Position numbers and translations under genes: made by a program
Notes under the pieces: model-generated
Seen by the model: the letters and a program-made list of their open reading frames with translations, nothing else
What the model was told of the DNA's origin: nothing
The model's database searches: none
DNA from: Tragulus kanchil
Lineage: Eukaryota > Chordata > Mammalia > Artiodactyla > Tragulidae
NCBI GenBank assembly: GCA_022376925.1
Contig: JAIOJX010000032.1
Span: forward strand, 295,730,897-295,794,896
DNA length: 64,000 nt
Reading direction: 5' to 3'
Part shown: one piece after another, positions 20,661-30,084 of the stretch
How positions within the stretch are numbered: position 1 is the stretch's first letter
Layout: each line of letters starts with the position of its first letter

Positions 20661-22888
20661 TCTGCTTTTTTTTTTTTTTTTTAATGAATGTACAGGCTTT
20701 TATTTTCTCTAAAAATTGAGGTAAAGGCAACTCTTTAGAAAAAGAAACCATCTACATGATTGAAAATGGGAAGATCTAAACTTAAACATTATATGTCAAT
20801 TATATCTCAACAGAGCTGACAAAATTGCTTTTAATTAACAACAACAACAACAAAAACTACTGGGAAGAGAAAATAGAAAGGTCCAGCTTTACACTGTGGC
20901 TCCAGGATGGTGAGAGGAAGGAACTAAAGATGGCCAAGGTTGCGCCAAAATTCTCCCTGAGCTGGTCCAGACTCCAGACTAATGGTATAAAGAGGGAAGG
21001 GATCAGCCAAGAGTCTTTGAGTCTAGATAGTCTCTGGAAACATGTTACACCGATGCATCTGTCACTTCAGTTGAGCATGCTGACTGGCATTTCTGGTCTT
21101 GGTGAGGAAACTGATCCAGTTTCTCAGGTTCATCTGCCATCCCTGTGCCCAGCCGGGAATCTGCCCAGTCCTCTTGGCCCAAGACGGTGGCTGACTCTGC
21201 AAGTCTTGGAGAAGAGTGCTCTGTGTGTGTGACCATCTTGTGCCACAAGCCAGCCTCATGAGAGGGTTGAGTGTGTGAAGTTTCCTAGAAGGGTCAGGAG
21301 TATCGGAGCAGGCCAGGGTTCACAACAGCAGCCAACCAGGTGGAGCCTGCAGGGGCCTTCTCCTTGGTCCCTGCTTCTTATGGCGTGGACTGGGCCTGAT
21401 ACAGCTGTGCCTCTTCCTCCAGTTCTACTCCCACTGAAATCCCAGAAGCTCACAGCTGAAGTTCCATAAGCGCTCGGCTGTTTTGTTATTCCAGGCCCTT
21501 GGGGACATCCAGGCCTTCTTGCAGTCACTTTGAGCCTCTTGGCCAGTTCACGAGTGAAGAGCACATTGGCCAGCTTGCTGTGGCAATAAGCGAACCCCCG
21601 GTTGTAGTACTTCTCACCCTGGAGGTCATGGAAGCGAATCTTGCCAGCATGATGAACCACTGATGACAGATTCACCACCCGCACAGGAGGGGACTTCTTC
21701 AGCTGCCCCAGGAGCAAGTGGGTAAGAAGGAAGTAGCCCAGGTGGTTGACTGCCAGGTGGGTTTCAAGGACATTATTCAGTCTACCTTATCTGCTTTTTT
21801 TTTTTTAATGAATGTACAGGCTTTTATTTCTAAAAATTGAGGTAAAGGCAACTCTTTAGAAAAAGAAACCATCTACATGATTGAAAATGGGAAGATCTAA
21901 ACTTAAACATTATATGTCAATTATATCTCAACAGAGCTGACAAAATTGCTTTTAATTAACAACAACAACAACAAAAACTACTGGGAAGAGAAAATAGAAA
22001 GGTCCAGCTTTACACTGTGGCTCCAGGATGGTGAGAGGAAGGAACTAAAGATGGCCAAGGTTGCGCCAAAATTCTCCCTGAGCTGGTCCAGACTCCAGAC
22101 TAATGGTATAAAGAGGGAAGGGATCAGCCAAGAGTCTTTGAGTCTAGATAGTCTCTGGAAACATGTTACACCGATGCATCTGTCACTTCAGTTGAGCATG
22201 CTGACTGGCATTTCTGGTCTTGGTGAGGAAACTGATCCAGTTTCTCAGGTTCATCTGCCATCCCTGTGCCCAGCCGGGAATCTGCCCAGTCCTCTTGGCC
22301 CAAGACGGTGGCTGACTCTGCAAGTCTTGGAGAAGAGTGCTCTGTGTGTGTGACCATCTTGTGCCACAAGCCAGCCTCATGAGAGGGTTGAGTGTGTGAA
22401 GTTTCCTAGAAGGGTCAGGAGTATCGGAGCAGGCCAGGGTTCACAACAGCAGCCAACCAGGTGGAGCCTGCAGGGGCCTTCTCCTTGGTCCCTGCTTCTT
22501 ATGGCGTGGACTGGGCCTGATACAGCTGTGCCTCTTCCTCCAGTTCTACTCCCACTGAAATCCCAGAAGCTCACAGCTGAAGTTCCATAAGCGCTCGGCT
22601 GTTTTGTTATTCCAGGCCCTTGGGGACATCCAGGCCTTCTTGCAGTCACTTTGAGCCTCTTGGCCAGTTCACGAGTGAAGAGCACATTGGCCAGCTTGCT
22701 GTGGCAATAAGCGAACCCCCGGTTGTAGTACTTCTCACCCTGGAGGTCATGGAAGCGAATCTTGCCAGCATGATGAACCACTGATGACAGATTCACCACC
22801 CGCACAGGAGGGGACTTCTTCAGCTGCCCCAGGAGCAAGTGGGTAAGAAGGAAGTAGCCCAGGTGGTTGACTGCCAGGTGGGTTTCAA
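20639..22888. repeat. Direct tandem duplication block 5 (units 1129 and 1121 bp)
   Basis: Bases 20639-21767 recur at 21768-22888. The length difference of 8 is explained by the pseudogene poly(A) (17 versus 12 T's on the plus strand) and by TTTTATTTTCTC versus TTTTATTTC next to it. Copy 1 breaks inside the pseudogene coding region (GGGTTTCAA|GGACATTATT), while copy 2 continues GGGTTTCAA|AACCGTCAGC. Confidence 0.96.
20666..21767 (-). pseudogene. RDH12: Partial duplicate of the RDH12 processed pseudogene (3' part)
   Basis: This repeats the poly(A), 3' UTR, last coding segment (stop at 21425-21427), the exon-skip junction (21528/21527) and part of the preceding coding segment, then ends abruptly at 21767 where block 5 restarts. 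Its poly(A) is 17 nt. It is the same insertion represented twice, not a second retroposition. Confidence 0.93.
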
Positions 22889-23320
22889 AACCGTCAGCTG
22901 TTTTGGAATACGGGCACAGCATGACTCCTGCATTGCTGATCAGAATATGAAGCTGCTTTTCCTCTGCCAGGAAGCCCTCAGGAAAGGCTCGGATGGATTT
23001 GGTATCAGATAGGTCCAGTTTCTGTACCAGCACCTGGGAGTTCTTTGTATCAGCTCGGATTTCACTGGCAGCAGACTCCCCCTTCAGTACATCTCGGCAG
23101 AAAATATATACCCAGGCTCCTGATGGATGGAGCTGTCACATACAGGAAAGAAAGGAAGGAGGTCAGCAATGCCAAGATAGCCAGCATCTTTTCAACTTCT
23201 TCAGTTGTTGCTGTTTCAGTCAGAGCAACTTCCATGTCAACTCTGGCTCAGGCTCCTCCTGGTTTGGCTCCAACTCTTGTCTGCTTCTTGCTGCTTCTCT
23301 CTCCTTCAGCTCTTCCGTAC
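21795..23320 (-). pseudogene. RDH12: Processed pseudogene of retinol dehydrogenase 12 (complete copy)
   Basis: RDH12 is a microsomal short-chain dehydrogenase that reduces all-trans-retinal with NADPH. The reading starts at ATG 23187-23185 ([20 protein letters not shown]), matching the RDH12 N-terminal membrane segment to residue 23 (23187-23120). It then jumps to the equivalent of residues 63-219 (23119-22649), including the catalytic YCHSK motif and the SNAG/VNLSS strands. It then jumps to residues 284-316 (22648-22546), ending in QWE and TAG. Missing are the segment with the TGxxxGxG cofactor motif and a C-terminal segment; both joins shift the frame, giving early stops. A 3' UTR of about 740 bp, AATAAA 16 nt before a poly(A) of 12-17, a 133-nt 5' leader and the flanking repeat CTGCTTTTTT (23321-23330; 21791-21800) identify an L1-mediated retrocopy. 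It is non-coding today. The RDH12 rather than RDH11 call rests on the C-terminus. Confidence 0.93.
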
Positions 23321-23339
23321 CTGCTTTTTTGATGACTTG

Positions 23340-23415
23340 CAATTTTTAAATCATATGTCAAATATTGTGCATAAAAGAATGACAGGCATTGAAATTAATC
23401 ACATTTCCCCCCCAC
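23340..23415. other. Pseudogene 5' flank
   Basis: The sequence GATGACTTGCAATTTTTAAA just outside the CTGCTTTTTT repeat is the original insertion locus on the 5' side of the retrocopy. No other feature is recognised. Confidence 0.4.
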
Positions 23416-23420
23416 CCCAG

Positions 23421-23668
23421 GGTGTGTGTGTGTGTGCGCGCGCACATGCACAGGTGTGCATATGTGTGCACTCAGTCATGCGCAATTCTTTGCATTCCCA
23501 TGGACTGTAGCCTACTAGGTTCCTCTATTTATAGGATTTTCCAGGCAAGAATGCTGGAGTGCATTGCCATGCCCGTCTCCAGGGGATCTTCCAGACCCAG
23601 GGATCGAACCCACACCTCCTGCATTACTGGTAGATTCTTTACCAACTGCACCACCTGGGAAGCCCATT
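23421..23668 (-). mobile_element. Bov-tA SINE with GT-rich tail
   Basis: A GTGTGTGTGTGTGCGCGCGC tract is followed by antisense Bov-tA: CATTCCCATGGACTGTAGCC, GGCAAGAATGCTGGAGTGCA, GGGATCGAACCCACACCTCC and the head CCACCTGGGAAGCCC. The GT microsatellite probably grew from the SINE tail. Confidence 0.9.
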
Positions 23669-23669
23669 T

Positions 23670-24160
23670 CCCCTAGAGGGTTTTCTTATCCTCTGTTGGT
23701 AAGGGATGAGGCCGCCATCCAATCAGGAATTGAGCTGAGTTGGGATGAGTAGCAGCTTTAGTTAGACTCAGTACATCCCTGATTTTAGTTATCTTGAGTG
23801 TGAGATCTAGCCTATGTTTTTGCAGGCTCTTCTCCCCAGTAAGACTCCACCCTCCAAACACCAAAAGACTGCAGCAGATCTTATGCTGTTTCTCTAGCCC
23901 AGGCCCCCAGCCAGGTCTTACCCCAGTCCCACCATCATCACCCCCACCCACCCAGTCTATCCTAGCACTCAGCAAATATCCCATAGGAAACAGACCCTCA
24001 CATCCAGATTCTAGTCTATTATGGGAGCCTGACTGGCATTGATAGTTCAGTGCAAACCAAGCCCAATCTTCAGCACCGGAATGACTCAGGAAAGGAAAAA
24101 AAGAACAACAATCTCAGTTCACCTAGAATGAGATCTTCCTTCTCTGCTCTTACTGCTCTC
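23670..24160. other. Unassigned stretch
   Basis: Frames of 82-103 codons on both strands overlap each other, are proline/serine-rich by base composition and match no family I know. I see no CpG cluster or repeat. Confidence 0.4.
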
Positions 24161-24167
24161 TGATGCC

Positions 24168-24475
24168 TTTTTTTTTTTTTAATTTATTTCTTTAATTTGG
24201 CTGTGCTAGGTCTTCACTGCTGCACAGGCTTTTCTCTGGTTTCAAGGAACAGGGGCTACTCTCTTTTTGTGGGGCACAGGCTCTAGGGTGTGCAGGCGTC
24301 AGTAGCTGTGGCACATGGGCTCAATATTTTCGGCTGCTGGGCTCTAGAGGACAGGATCAATAGTGGCTCACAGGCACAGTTGCACCGAGGCTTGTGGGAT
24401 CTTCCAGGGATCAACACCATGTCTCTTGCATTGGCAGGCATAGTCTTTGCCACTGAGCCATCAGGGAAGCCCTCT
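24168..24475 (-). mobile_element. CHR-2-like SINE (first copy)
   Basis: The order is T12 tail, AATTTATTTCTTTAATTTGG, CTTTTCTCTGGTTTCAAGGA, GGCGTCAGTAGCTGTGGCAC and the head CATCAGGGAAGCCC. CTCTGATGYCTTTT occurs on both sides, a plausible target-site duplication. The second, 3'-clipped copy is at 25313-25560. Confidence 0.87.
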
Positions 24476-24479
24476 GATG

Positions 24480-24950
24480 TCTTTTAAAATGTGAGTTTTG
24501 TCATTTATCCTTTTTTTTGTTGTTGTTGCAATTGTTTCAGCACAAATGAAGACCTACTGACACTGCCTACATCCTACCTACAAGCAGAAGTTCTCTATGG
24601 ATAACACTGAAGAGCCTGGGAAGCAATTTGTAGTTACCACGGAATATCTCAGAAGGCTTCTTCCGTCTTCTTAGCAAATATAACAAAAGACAGACTATGC
24701 ATAACTTTAAATTTAATTTAGATCTTTTCCCATCTACTTGGTCTCTTGGTTGTGTCCATTTACTTTGCTCCCAAGTGGTTAGTAGTGTAAATATACTTAT
24801 CTTACATACTATGAAAATTTAATGCACTTGGTATAATAGGATTTGTTCTTTTAAGGCTTGTAAAATACAATGGCCATCTCTAGCTTTTTATTTTTAAATT
24901 ATGTAATTGTTACTATTAAAAGGTAACAATCTCAGATGTACAAATGTAAA
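24480..24950. other. Unassigned AT-rich stretch (repeated at 25566-26036)
   Basis: No coding potential or named repeat is visible. A TTGTTGTTGTTGC run lies near 24519. Confidence 0.4.
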
Positions 24951-24954
24951 AAGA

Positions 24955-25065
24955 TACACTCCAGTATCCTTGCCTGGAAAAGCCCATGGATCGAGGAGCC
25001 TGGCAGGCTACAGTCCATGGAGTCACAACATCAGACACGACTTATCAACTAAATAACAACAATAC
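24955..25065 (+). mobile_element. Bov-tA/BovA 3' part (first of three copies)
   Basis: CACTCCAGTATCCTTGCCTG, AGCCCATGGATCGAGGAGCC and GGCTACAGTCCATGGAGTCA, ending ACACGACTTATCAACTAAAT. Further copies at 26041-26151 and 27198-27308 come from blocks 6 and 7. Confidence 0.85.
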
Positions 25066-25216
25066 AAAATGATATATAGTGAAGTCATTCCTATAACTCC
25101 TTGGCCCCATACACCCAATTACCATTCCCCAACAGATACCCATGATTATTAATTTCTCATTTATCAGAAAAGTTTAAATGCATTCATAATTAGATACATA
25201 TAAACCCTGATACAGG

Positions 25217-25312
25217 GCTTCCCTGGTGGTCCAGTGGGTAAAGAGTCTGCCTTGCATTGCAAGAGGCGCCAGTTCAATCCCTGGCACAGGAAGATCCCAC
25301 ATGCCACAGAGT
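25217..25312 (+). mobile_element. tRNA-Glu SINE, truncated by a block junction
   Basis: The head GGGCTTCCCTGGTGGTCCAG and following ~95 bp are present, but the element is cut at 25312 by the start of block-6 copy 2. Complete versions are at 26302-26553 and 27458-27711. Confidence 0.85.
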
Positions 25313-25560
25313 GGCTTTTCTCTGGTTTCAAGGAACAGGGGCTACTCTCTTTTTGTGGGGCACAGGCTCTAGGGTGTGCAGGCGTCAGTAGCTGTGGCAC
25401 ATGGGCTCAATATTTTCGGCTGCTGGGCTCTAGAGGACAGGATCAATAGTGGCTCACAGGCACAGTTGCACCGAGGCTTGTGGGATCTTCCAGGGATCAA
25501 CACCATGTCTCTTGCATTGGCAGGCATAGTCTTTGCCACTGAGCCATCAGGGAAGCCCTC
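25313..25560 (-). mobile_element. CHR-2-like SINE (clipped second copy)
   Basis: This is the repeat of 24227-24475. Its T-rich tail is missing because block 6 starts inside the element. Confidence 0.85.
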
Positions 25561-26301
25561 TGATGTCTTTTAAAATGTGAGTTTTGTCATTTATCCTTTT
25601 TTTTGTTGTTGTTGCAATTGTTTCAGCACAAATGAAGACCTACTGACACTGCCTACATCCTACCTACAAGCAGAAGTTCTCTATGGATAACACTGAAGAG
25701 CCTGGGAAGCAATTTGTAGTTACCACGGAATATCTCAGAAGGCTTCTTCCGTCTTCTTAGCAAATATAACAAAAGACAGACTATGCATAACTTTAAATTT
25801 AATTTAGATCTTTTCCCATCTACTTGGTCTCTTGGTTGTGTCCATTTACTTTGCTCCCAAGTGGTTAGTAGTGTAAATATACTTATCTTACATACTATGA
25901 AAATTTAATGCACTTGGTATAATAGGATTTGTTCTTTTAAGGCTTGTAAAATACAATGGCCATCTCTAGCTTTTTATTTTTAAATTATGTAATTGTTACT
26001 ATTAAAAGGTAACAATCTCAGATGTACAAATGTAAAAAGATACACTCCAGTATCCTTGCCTGGAAAAGCCCATGGATCGAGGAGCCTGGCAGGCTACAGT
26101 CCATGGAGTCACAACATCAGACACGACTTATCAACTAAATAACAACAATACAAAATGATATATAGTGAAGTCATTCCTATAACTCCTTGGCCCCATACAC
26201 CCAATTACCATTCCCCAACAGATACCCATGATTATTAATTTCTCATTTATCAGAAAAGTTTAAATGCATTCATAATTAGATACATATAAACCCTGATACA
26301 G

Positions 26302-26553
26302 GGCTTCCCTGGTGGTCCAGTGGGTAAAGAGTCTGCCTTGCATTGCAAGAGGCGCCAGTTCAATCCCTGGCACAGGAAGATCCCACATGCCACAGAGTGG
26401 CTTGACCAGTGTGTCCAATTACGAGCCAGCACTCTGCAGCACATGTGCCCAGAGCCGGTGCTCTGCTACAGGAAAGGCCACTGCAATGGGAGGCCCACAC
26501 AGACCAAAAGAACAAAGATGGATGAAAATAAATACATGAAAGATCAATTAAAA
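26302..26553 (+). mobile_element. tRNA-Glu SINE (complete)
   Basis: The head GGGCTTCCCTGGTGGTCCAG, TTCAATCCCTGGCACAGGAA, TGTGTCCAATTACGAGCCAG, GGGAGGCCCACACAGACCAA and an A-rich tail. AAACCCTGATACA flanks both ends, a 13-bp target-site duplication. The frames of 75-119 codons here are SINE-derived. Repeated at 27458-27711. Confidence 0.9.
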
Positions 26554-26570
26554 AAAAACCCTGATACATA

Positions 26571-26770
26571 TGGACCCTGATGTTGGGAAAGATTGAGGGC
26601 AGGAGAAGGGGGCGACAGAGGATAAGATGGTTGAATGGCATCCCCAACTCAATGGACATGAGTTTGAGCAAACTCCGGGAGATAGTGAAGGACAGGAAGC
26701 GTGGGGTGCTGCAGTCCATGGGGTCACAAAGAGCGGGACATGGCTGAGTGACTAAACAATAAACACAATT
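26571..26770 (+). mobile_element. BovB LINE, ~200-bp 3' end (first copy)
   Basis: GACCCTGATGTTGGGAAAGA, GAATGGCATCCCCAACTCAA, GACATGAGTTTGAGCAAACT and GCAGTCCATGGGGTCACAAA, ending GCTGAGTGACTAAACAATAA. The second copy is at about 27730-27928. Confidence 0.87.
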
Positions 26771-26819
26771 TCCTCCTCCTTTTCAACACAAACGGTAATA
26801 TACTATGACTACTGTTTTA

Positions 26820-27136
26820 TACTTTGCTTTTTTTTTTTTTAAGCATGAAGGGGAATTTGTCGGCTCTTGCACATGAAAAATCCATGACTGATAACATTGT
26901 GGCATCCAGGATCTCAAGACAGTCATATCACAACCCAGCCTCTTTCCAGTCTTGCCGCATTCTCCTCTGTGGAGGCTTCACTCTCAGGCTAGCAATCCAC
27001 CCCTCTTCCACATGGTGCTACGCTCCCAGTCCCAGCTTCAGGATAACACCCTGGCAATTTTATAACCCCACCAGACGAGACACACCTGCCCTATTCCTGG
27101 TAATCCTAGCAAAAGTCTTAGGGAGAGTTGCCATTG
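26820..27136. other. Unassigned stretch (repeated at 27980-28296)
   Basis: This segment after a T12 run has frames of up to 113 codons that match no known protein. The two copies differ by one C, which breaks the frame between them. No function is inferred. Confidence 0.35.
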
Positions 27137-27457
27137 TATTTTTTTTTTTTCTATTAAAAGGTTAAAAAACAAATCTCAGATGTACAAATGTAAAAAGATA
27201 CACTCCAGTATCCTTGCCTGGAAAAGCCCATGGATCGAGGAGCCTGGCAGGCTACAGTCCATGGAGTCACAACATCAGACACGACTTATCAACTAAATAA
27301 CAACAATACAAAATGATATATAGTGAAGTCATTCCTATAACTCCTTGGCCCCATACACCCAATTACCATTCCCCAACAGATACCCATGATTATTAATTTC
27401 TCATTTATCAGAAAAGTTTAAATGCATTCATAATTAGATACATATAAACCCTGATAC

Positions 27458-27711
27458 AGGGCTTCCCTGGTGGTCCAGTGGGTAAAGAGTCTGCCTTGCA
27501 TTGCAAGAGGCGCCAGTTCAATCCCTGGCACAGGAAGATCCCACATGCCACAGAGTGGCTTGACCAGTGTGTCCAATTACGAGCCAGCACTCTGCAGCAC
27601 ATGTGCCCAGAGCCGGTGCTCTGCTACAGGAAAGGCCACTGCAATGGGAGGCCCACACAGACCAAAAGAACAAAGATGGATGAAAATAAATACATGAAAG
27701 ATCAATTAAAA
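27458..27711 (+). mobile_element. tRNA-Glu SINE (third occurrence)
   Basis: This is the block-7 repeat of the SINE at 26302-26553, same insertion and same flanking AAACCCTGATACA. Confidence 0.88.
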
Positions 27712-27729
27712 AAAAACCCTGATACATAT

Positions 27730-27928
27730 GGACCCTGATGTTGGGAAAGATTGAGGGCAGGAGAAGGGGGCGACAGAGGATAAGATGGTTGAATGGCATC
27801 CCCAACTCAATGGACATGAGTTTGAGCAAACTCCGGGAGATAGTGAAGGACAGGAAGCGTGGGGTGCTGCAGTCCATGGGGTCACAAAGAGCGGGACATG
27901 GCTGAGTGACTAAACAATAAACACAATT
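27730..27928 (+). mobile_element. BovB LINE 3' end (second copy)
   Basis: This is the block-7 repeat of the BovB fragment at 26571-26770. Confidence 0.85.
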
Positions 27929-28296
27929 TCCTCCTCCTTTTCAACACAAACGGTAATATACTATGACTACTGTTTTATACTTTGCTTTTTTTTTTTTTTA
28001 AGCATGAAGGGGAATTTGTCGGCTCTTGCACATGAAAAATCCATGACTGATAACATTGTGGCATCCAGGATCTCAAGACAGTCATATCACAACCCAGCCT
28101 CTTTCCAGTCTTGCCCGCATTCTCCTCTGTGGAGGCTTCACTCTCAGGCTAGCAATCCACCCCTCTTCCACATGGTGCTACGCTCCCAGTCCCAGCTTCA
28201 GGATAACACCCTGGCAATTTTATAACCCCACCAGACGAGACACACCTGCCCTATTCCTGGTAATCCTAGCAAAAGTCTTAGGGAGAGTTGCCATTG

Positions 28297-28590
28297 GACT
28301 AGCTAGAATCACTGCTGAGGCCAGGCTGGACGGATGATGCTGATGGGCCAGATCCAAGTCTCATGATCACCTCTGGTGCCCACAATGGAGTAAGTCATAT
28401 GGACCGGGAGTTGGGAAGTGGGGTGCTTCTCCAAAGGGCTATCAAGGTGCTGTGAGTGCAGGATCCCCCCTGCCAGCTGAAAACAGCAGGTATCCACTGC
28501 AAAAAGTGCTGTTTTGTTATCTTTTGAGGGTTTTTTTTTTGGCTCTTTCATGCCTGGAAGGCTCTATTTTTTGCCTACCATGCGTGTAGC
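28297..28590. other. Unassigned stretch
   Basis: No recognisable repeat or gene. An 80-codon minus-strand frame is present but without family features. Confidence 0.4.
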
Positions 28591-28596
28591 TGAAGC

Positions 28597-28806
28597 CACA
28601 TGCATGCTAAGTGACTCATTGTGTCTGACTCTTTGCCACAGCATGGACTGTAGCCTGCTAGGCTCCCCTGTCCATGGGATTCTTCAAGCAAGAATACTGG
28701 AGTGGGTTGCCAATTTCCTCCTCCAGGGGATCTTCCAAGCCAGGGATCAAACCTGTCTCCTGCACTGCAGACGGATTCTTTACCGTTGAGCCACTGGGGA
28801 AGCCCA
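28597..28806 (-). mobile_element. Bov-tA SINE, full length
   Basis: TGTCTGACTCTTTGCCACAG, GCAAGAATACTGGAGTGGGT, GGGATCAAACCTGTCTCCTG and the head CCACTGGGGAAGCCC on the plus strand. Confidence 0.92.
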
Positions 28807-28934
28807 TCTGAGGCCACACATGATCCCTAGCACTGGCCACTTGGAAAATGCCCCAAAGTAGAGAGTGGCTGTATTTGTCTATTTCATGTCTACTAATCAC
28901 AGGGCCAAACTAACAGCCAAATTTGTTTAGCTCT

Positions 28935-29400
28935 CTGTGGGATCCTACTTTTGCTTGCAGGCAAAGTCTTATTACAAATCCTCCAACCCATCCTGGGTCC
29001 ATTCCCACAGCTACCTCCTTTATGTAACTCCACACACCCTGTCAGCATTTACCCTGCCCTAAATCAACCCAAAGCCATTTACCGGACATGTAGTGACAGC
29101 CCCTATGCTCCAAAGTTTAAAAGAATTCTTTAAACTAGCTGATCCTAAACTATTGAGTTGGCCAAGAAGTTTCTTTAAACTGCTTGGCCAACCCAATATT
29201 TTCCCTGATATAGCTGGCCTTTCCTGCAGAAGCCCCAGTCAAGGCTCTGACTGAGGCTTTTTCCTTTGCTCCTTTCTGCCTCCTGACCAAGACAGGTGCT
29301 TCCCCATGTAGCCCCATGTGGTGTTTCTCAGAAAACATAAATAATAAATTCATCCTCCAACGGCATGACTTCTCTCTGCACCATCACTCAGTCACTTCCA
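28935..29400 (+). mobile_element. Possible ruminant ERV LTR-like region hosting a MITE
   Basis: The region ends with AAACATAAATAATAAATTCA (overlapping poly(A) signals) and a CT-rich segment, a layout like a ruminant LTR. The order is otherwise unfamiliar and I cannot name the family. Confidence 0.3.
29153..29196. mobile_element. 44-bp mariner-type MITE with TA target site
   Basis: TTGAGTTGGCCAAGAAGTTT at the left and the inverse of TTGGGTTGGCCAAGCAGTTT at the right form ~20-bp terminal inverted repeats with two mismatches, separated by only a few bases. A TA dinucleotide lies on each side (29151-29152 and 29197-29198). The terminal repeat is that of Tc1/mariner elements in ruminants (GGTTGGCCAA). 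It is an almost perfect hairpin. Confidence 0.85.
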
Positions 29401-29474
29401 TAAATTAAAATTCTGCAGTTACATTTGAGACAGGAACTGCTGCTGCTCAGTTCTCAGACTTGGAATGCCAGGCT

Positions 29475-29492
29475 TGTGTGTGTGTGTGTGTA
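29475..29492. repeat. (TG)n microsatellite
   Basis: About nine GT/TG units, following CCAGGCTT and ending in TATAAAGC. Confidence 0.9.
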
Positions 29493-29494
29493 TA

Positions 29495-29985
29495 AAGCTG
29501 TACGTGGTATAAAATTTACCATGGTAACCAGTTCTAAAGGTACAGTTTCATGGCATGAGTTACATTCGCACTGTTGTGCATTCATCACTACCACCCACTA
29601 AAGAACTTAAACTCACCATCACCCTAAACAGACACGCTATGTATTAAGCAGTAACTCCTCATGACACCCCTTCACCCTAGTAACCCCTAAATCCTAGTAA
29701 CCATTATTCTACTTTCTCTCTCCAAATTCTAGGTACCATATATAAATGGAATCATAAAATATCTGTCCTTTGGAGGCTGGCTTACTTCATTGAGCATAAT
29801 GTCTTTGAAATTCATTCATGTTGTGGCATATATCAGAATTTTATTCCTTTTTCAGACCAAGTAATATCTCATTGCATGCATATAGCCCATTTGTTTATCC
29901 ACTCAACTACCAGTGCACACTTGGTATCTTCCCACATTTTGGCTGTTGTGAATAACGCTGCTAAGAGCTCTGGTGTACAAGCATC
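29495..29985 (-). mobile_element. Old L1 3' remnant, antisense
   Basis: GGTATAAAATTTACCATGGT, CTTCATTGAGCATAATGTCT, ATCTCATTGCATGCATATAG and GGCTGTTGTGAATAACGCTG are antisense L1M 3' landmarks. A sense-oriented L1 remnant follows at once. Confidence 0.7.
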
Positions 29986-30084
29986 ACTCCCTACCTAACA
30001 GCCAGAAAGAACTTTCTTAAAGGTAAATCTGTTCAGTCCCTTTCCTCATATACACCTTCTGTGGTAATGGTAAATTAAACCATA

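Larger units (their letters stand above)
24227..26398. repeat. Direct tandem duplication block 6 (unit 1086 bp)
   Basis: Bases 24227-25312 recur at 25313-26398. The junction joins the middle of one SINE (CACAGAGTGGCT) to the middle of an unrelated antisense SINE (TTTCTCTGGTTTCAAGG). That hybrid exists only at the seam. Block 7 begins inside the second copy, so some sequence is present three times. Confidence 0.95.
25999..28296. repeat. Direct tandem duplication block 7 (unit ~1150 bp)
   Basis: The sequence from about 25999 to 27136 recurs from about 27151 to 28296 (offset 1158, rising to 1160). Between the copies lies a short corrupted stretch (TATTTTTTTTTTTTC), and the first bases of copy 2 read GGTTAAAAAACAAATCTC instead of GGTAACAATCTC. 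Small length differences occur (TTGCCGC versus TTGCCCGC; T-run lengths). Confidence 0.93.

Noticed and set aside
22377..23033. A 218-codon retinol-dehydrogenase-like frame considered as a functional SDR gene
   Set aside because: It lacks the cofactor-binding segment and most of the C-terminal third, has frame-shifting joins, no introns and a genomic poly(A). It is a processed pseudogene.
23120..23187. The pyrimidine-rich sequence upstream of the GAGCC join considered as an intron 3' end with acceptor CAG
   Set aside because: Translation gives the RDH12 N-terminus ([17 protein letters not shown]), so this is coding sequence and the join is exon to exon.
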